In this document: positions 5,550 to 8,871 of the stretch, one piece after another
Position numbering within the stretch: the first letter of the stretch is position 1
Layout of the letters: every line of letters starts with the position of its first letter
Notes under the pieces: model-generated
Database searches by the model: none
What the model was told of the DNA's origin: nothing
What the model saw: the letters and a program-made list of their open reading frames with translations, nothing else
Position numbers and translations under genes: made by a program
Source of the DNA: DAOPXV01 sp035352535
Lineage (GTDB): Bacteria > Muiribacteriota > UBA9980
NCBI GenBank assembly: GCA_964545075.1
Contig: CAZJFS010000181.1
Location: 1 to 8,871 of the forward strand
DNA length: 8,871 nt
Direction: 5' to 3'

Positions 5550-8500
5550 ATGTCAGTAGCCGAAGTATGCGTTAAAAGGCCAGTATTCACGACTATGCTA
5601 ATGGTTCTGCTCATCGTGCTCGGAGTGTTTTCCTATACAAGGCTCGGCGTGGATCTCATGCCGAACGTCGATATGCCGATGGTTGCCGTCAGGACCAATC
5701 TTCCAGGCGCCGGGCCTGAAGAGGTTGAAACTGAAATAACTAAAAAGATCGAGGAAGCGGTTAATACCGTTTCCGGTATTGACGAGTTGCGTTCCACGTC
5801 TACCGAGGGCTCTTCGAACGTCATGGTTACATTCGTACTTGAAAAGAGCGGCGATGTCGGGGCGCAGGAAGTTCGCGACAAAGTGTCCGCGGTGCTTAAG
5901 TCGCTGCCGACCGGAATAGACCCTCCGACGGTATCGCGAATGGATCCTTCGGCGCAGCCTGTTATAACCATTGTCGTTTCAGGCCAGCGCAATATGCTTG
6001 AACTTACCGAGATCGCCAGAAAACAGATCAAGGAATCCCTGGATTCGATCAACGGAGTCGGCGAGGTTAGCATCAACGGCGGTCGGGGACGCGTCATAAA
6101 CGTCGTTATCGATAAAAACAAGCTTGAGCAATTCAATCTTTCCATAGGCACCGTTAAAAGTGCTATCATTGCGCAGAACATGGAAGTCCCCCTCGGACGC
6201 ATAACTCAAAAGACCGTAGAATATACTCTGCGCGCGCTTGGAAGAATAACGGGAATGCCCGATTTCAATTCGATGATCATTAAATGGGTAAAGAACAGGC
6301 CTGTTCTGATTTCTGATATCGGATACGCTGAAAATTCAGAAGAAGAGCCCAGATCGCTCTCTCGCCTTGACGGCCGGTCCTGCGTTTCGCTTGTCGTTAA
6401 AAAACAGTCTGGAACCAATACCGTAAAGGTTGTCGACGCCGTGCTGGAAAAAGTGAAAACGATCCAGAAAATGCTTCCTATAGACATAAAGCTGGATATC
6501 GTTGGCGACCAGTCGCGTTTCATCAGAGGCTCGATTGAGGAAGTAGAAATGCATCTTGTCCTTGGCGGACTTCTCGCGTCTCTCGTCGTTTTGATCTTCA
6601 TGGGAAATCTCAGGGCCACCATCATCGCGGCGATAGCTATTCCTACTTCGATAATCGCCACATTTACGATAATGCTTTATATGGGTTTCACTTTGAATAA
6701 CATGACGCTTTTGGGGTTGGCTCTGGCCGTCGGTATAGTCATCGACGACGCCATCGTCGTTCTCGAAAATATATTCAGGGTTATGCATGAAAAACATCTT
6801 TCGCCTGTGCAGGCCGCTATTGAAGGAACTTCTGAAATAGCTTTAGCGGTCATGGCCACGACGCTTTCGCTTATGGTTATCTTCCTTCCGGTCGCGTTCA
6901 TGTCGGGCATGATCGGACGTTTTTTTCAAAGTTACGGCCTTACAGTCGCTTTCGCTATCGGTGTTTCGCTTCTTATCGCGTTTACTGCGACGCCGATGCT
7001 TTGCTCGGTATTTTTTAAAAAAGGCGAAAAACTTGAAGGCGATGAATCCGATGAGCTCTGGATAAACAGGATGATAAAAAAAGGTTATGGCTGGCTTGTC
7101 AGATGGTCGCTCGATAATAAGTTGATCATTATACTATGCACTCTTTTTACGCTTTATCTTATCTATCCGCTTATCAATTACATCGGAAAGGATTTTATGC
7201 CGCAGGACGACACTTCGGAGTTCCAGGTAAGTATGACGACGCCGTCTGAATGGAGCCTTGGCCGTGTCGACAAATTATTCCTTGAAGTGGAAGAGAAAAT
7301 CCGAAAGTTAAAAGGCGTCAAGTCGCTTCTGACTAATATTGGCGGCTCGGATTCAGGAGCCGTATCCAAAGGTGAAATTCTCGTCGTCGTCGAGGATATC
7401 AAAAATAGAGACTATCCGATTACCGATATAATGCAAAATGTTAGAAGGACGTTGGCTGATTATAAGGAAATCCGCCTTGGCGTTCAGGTTTCTGGAGGCG
7501 GTAGAGGAATGGGTGGCGGCGGTCGGAATACCAAGCTGAGCGTCAGCGTATCCGGGCCTGAGCTCGATATTTTGAGTTCCGCTACGGATAAGATGGTCGA
7601 AGAACTCAAAAAGATCAAAGGGTTTGTCGATCCCGACACCACCGCCGACAACTCGAAACCGGAATTTAGAATCGCGATCGACCGTCAGAAGATGGCTGAA
7701 ATGGGGTTTCAGATATCCGATCTCTCTACCGCTATGAAAACGCTTATAGGCGGAGAAAAAGTTTCGCGCTTTAAGGAAGGAGACGAGCAGTACGATATAA
7801 TTTTGAGGCTTATGGAAAAAGATCGTAATATCCCTGAACTCATAAAAAACATTAAGCTTCAGAACAAGAGCGGACAAATCATACCTATAACCAATTTCAT
7901 CAAAATCGATTCCAATGTCGGTCCGACCCGCATCGAAAGGATCAACCGTGAAAGGCAGATCAGTCTTGGCGCGGATCTTGACGATAAGATAAAACCATTG
8001 AATGAAGCGCTGGCTGACGTTAAAAGGGTATATGAAGATTTGAAATTGCCAATGGGATACAGGCTCAACTCTCTCGGTCAGGCGAAGATATATTCCGAAA
8101 CGATGGTCAACTTTATCATGGCGTTCGGGTTGAGTTTTATTCTTATGTATATCGTTCTTGCGTCGCAGTTTGAAAGTTTCCTGCATCCGATAACCATCCT
8201 TCTAACGCTGCCGTTGTCGCTTCCGTTCGCGATCATATCGCTTCTGATGACTGGTGAAACGCTCAACGTCTTCAGCATACTCGGGCTTTTCATGCTTTTC
8301 GGTATCGTTAAGAAAAACGCGATCCTGCAGATCGATTACACGAACACTCTGCGCGCCCGCGGCATGGAGATGATAGAAGCGATAGTGAAGGCTAATGTGA
8401 CAAGGGTGCGCCCGATACTTATGACCACTCTTACTCTTATTGCCGGCATGCTTCCGATAGCGCTCGGAAAAGGTCCCGGCGCCGCGTCCCGCGCCTCGAT

Positions 8501-8630
8501 GGCCAAGGTTATAATCGGCGGACAATTCCTCTGTCTTTTATTGACGCTTTTGGTCGTTCCGGTCGCTTATCATATCTTTGAAAGGCTCAGCATATCCATA
8601 AAGAAAAGATATTTTAAGAGTGAAGAATGA
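5550..8630 (+). CDS. RND efflux pump, HAE1 family (AcrB/MdtB-like)
   Basis: This 1026-residue protein is a full-length proton-driven inner-membrane exporter, normally a trimer. It shows the duplicated RND plan: TM1 (about 12-30), a large periplasmic loop, TM2-TM7 (about 334-545), a second loop, and TM8-TM12 (about 852-1009). The proton-relay residues are present: D399-D400 in VGIVIDDAIVV, and K922 in the IVKKNAIL segment, equivalent to the AcrB Asp pair and Lys940. The N-terminal motif around PNVDMP and PGAGPEEVETE is typical of the hydrophobe/amphiphile exporters (HAE1) and unlike metal-type CzcA pumps. A glycine-rich stretch, GGGRGMGGGGR (649-659), lies in the second periplasmic loop. ATG 5550 has a modest AAGTGAG site about nine bases upstream. 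It follows the adaptor gene in one operon and ends before the terminator at 8696. No TolC-like partner is in the window. Confidence 0.96.
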   Translation: MSVAEVCVKRPVFTTMLMVLLIVLGVFSYTRLGVDLMPNVDMPMVAVRTNLPGAGPEEVETEITKKIEEAVNTVSGIDELRSTSTEGSSNVMVTFVLEKSGDVGAQEVRDKVSAVLKSLPTGIDPPTVSRMDPSAQPVITIVVSGQRNMLELTEIARKQIKESLDSINGVGEVSINGGRGRVINVVIDKNKLEQFNLSIGTVKSAIIAQNMEVPLGRITQKTVEYTLRALGRITGMPDFNSMIIKWVKNRPVLISDIGYAENSEEEPRSLSRLDGRSCVSLVVKKQSGTNTVKVVDAVLEKVKTIQKMLPIDIKLDIVGDQSRFIRGSIEEVEMHLVLGGLLASLVVLIFMGNLRATIIAAIAIPTSIIATFTIMLYMGFTLNNMTLLGLALAVGIVIDDAIVVLENIFRVMHEKHLSPVQAAIEGTSEIALAVMATTLSLMVIFLPVAFMSGMIGRFFQSYGLTVAFAIGVSLLIAFTATPMLCSVFFKKGEKLEGDESDELWINRMIKKGYGWLVRWSLDNKLIIILCTLFTLYLIYPLINYIGKDFMPQDDTSEFQVSMTTPSEWSLGRVDKLFLEVEEKIRKLKGVKSLLTNIGGSDSGAVSKGEILVVVEDIKNRDYPITDIMQNVRRTLADYKEIRLGVQVSGGGRGMGGGGRNTKLSVSVSGPELDILSSATDKMVEELKKIKGFVDPDTTADNSKPEFRIAIDRQKMAEMGFQISDLSTAMKTLIGGEKVSRFKEGDEQYDIILRLMEKDRNIPELIKNIKLQNKSGQIIPITNFIKIDSNVGPTRIERINRERQISLGADLDDKIKPLNEALADVKRVYEDLKLPMGYRLNSLGQAKIYSETMVNFIMAFGLSFILMYIVLASQFESFLHPITILLTLPLSLPFAIISLLMTGETLNVFSILGLFMLFGIVKKNAILQIDYTNTLRARGMEMIEAIVKANVTRVRPILMTTLTLIAGMLPIALGKGPGAASRASMAKVIIGGQFLCLLLTLLVVPVAYHIFERLSISIKKRYFKSEE

Positions 8631-8695
8631 TCTGAGATTGTAGGGTTTCATATCAAGACACCGCGTCGTGTTTAAAATGCGGACGAATATAAAAT

Positions 8696-8728
8696 AAAAA
8701 GGCCTTCTCGTATCGGGAGGGCCTTTTT
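8696..8728 (+). terminator. Strong intrinsic terminator of the efflux operon
   Basis: GGCCTTCTCG (8701-8710) pairs fully with CGGGAGGGCC (8714-8723), including two G-U pairs, around a three-base loop. The stem is extended by AAAAA on the left and TTTTT on the right. The flanking A- and T-tracts let it act in both directions. It lies 66 bases after the pump stop codon. Confidence 0.9.
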
Positions 8729-8744
8729 ATTAGGTGCTCTTTTG

Positions 8745-8852
8745 TGTTTACATGTGAACAATTTATACGAGTGAGCGGATAAAAAAGGTTAATGCGGACC
8801 CCATTAGTCCTTTTTTATCCGCTCACTCGTATAAATTGTTCACATGTAAACA
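8745..8852. repeat. 108-bp palindrome with perfect 44-bp arms
   Basis: The arm 8745-8788 (begins TGTTTACATGTGAACA, ends GCGGATAAAAAAGG) is exactly complementary to 8809-8852. The 20-base centre (8789-8808) can add a TAAT/ATTA pairing. The two arms show no substitutions. It is not needed for termination, since the terminator at 8696-8728 precedes it, and it has no coding frame. It could be a mobile miniature inverted-repeat element, a recombination or replication structure, or an assembly or amplification artefact. Confidence 0.9.
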
Positions 8853-8871
8853 ATTTATACGAGTGAGCGGA
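8818..8871. repeat. Second overlapping palindrome running off the window edge
   Basis: These 54 bases form a palindrome centred between 8844 and 8845, with 27-base arms differing at one position (C against T in TGTTCACA/TGTTTACA). It shares its left part with the right arm of the 108-bp palindrome. Its right part, 8845-8871, repeats 8753-8779 at an offset of 92 bases with one change. The two palindromes therefore interlock as an alternating array that probably continues beyond the window. Confidence 0.85.

Noticed and set aside
7353..8186. Long leftward frame (277 residues) across the pump gene
   Set aside because: It lies wholly opposite a well-conserved RND pump, has no ribosome binding site, and its composition follows from the sense codons.
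8771..8782. GTGAGCGGATAA identical to part of the E. coli lac operator
   Set aside because: Only 12 bases match and the flanks differ from lacO and from common vector sequence; the string is part of the palindromic repeat, so the match is probably chance.
8745..8871. CRISPR array or hairpin telomere as an explanation for the repeats
   Set aside because: There are no regularly sized unique spacers between direct repeats, so it is not CRISPR. A linear-replicon telomere cannot be supported because the sequence continues past the first palindrome and no protelomerase is visible.

Overview
The window looks like a piece of a Gram-negative (diderm) bacterial chromosome of moderate G+C. The diderm reading rests on a complete inner-membrane RND pump with its periplasmic adaptor, and on a secreted UshA-type nucleotidase. 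Promoters are of the ordinary sigma-70 kind. I cannot place the organism more precisely; the codon use and AT-rich gaps would fit many uncultured lineages. Nothing in the coding part looks horizontally acquired, and every full-length gene is intact.

Layout. Positions 1-561 carry a leftward operon: a small Cdd1-like helix-hairpin-helix protein followed by the first 91 codons of a UbiB/AarF (ABC1) family atypical kinase, cut by the window edge. It is read from a near-consensus promoter (667-695) flanked by two palindromes with the core GAAC-N4-GTTC. Positions 835-2918 hold a second leftward operon: a secreted 5'-nucleotidase-family metallophosphoesterase and, two bases downstream, an unrecognised 123-residue protein. 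Divergent from it, at 3084-3998, is a PfkB/ribokinase-family kinase. Positions 4069-8630 form a rightward efflux operon: an exact consensus promoter, an operator-like palindrome over the start site, a leader containing a terminator-like hairpin overlapped by a 14-residue reading frame, a membrane-anchored adaptor that starts with TTG, and a 1026-residue HAE1-type RND pump. A strong terminator (8696-8728) closes the operon. No outer-membrane channel gene or TetR-type regulator gene is visible.

The last 127 bases are unusual. A perfect 44-bp inverted repeat is followed directly by a second palindrome that reuses the same sequence and runs off the window edge, giving an alternating palindromic array.

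How the parts may work together (inference): the nucleotidase and PfkB kinase would suit nucleotide or nucleoside scavenging. The efflux operon appears under dual control, by a repressor at the operator and possibly by attenuation in the leader. The UbiB/Cdd1 operon has operators of the same architecture, so the two may share a regulator or use related ones.
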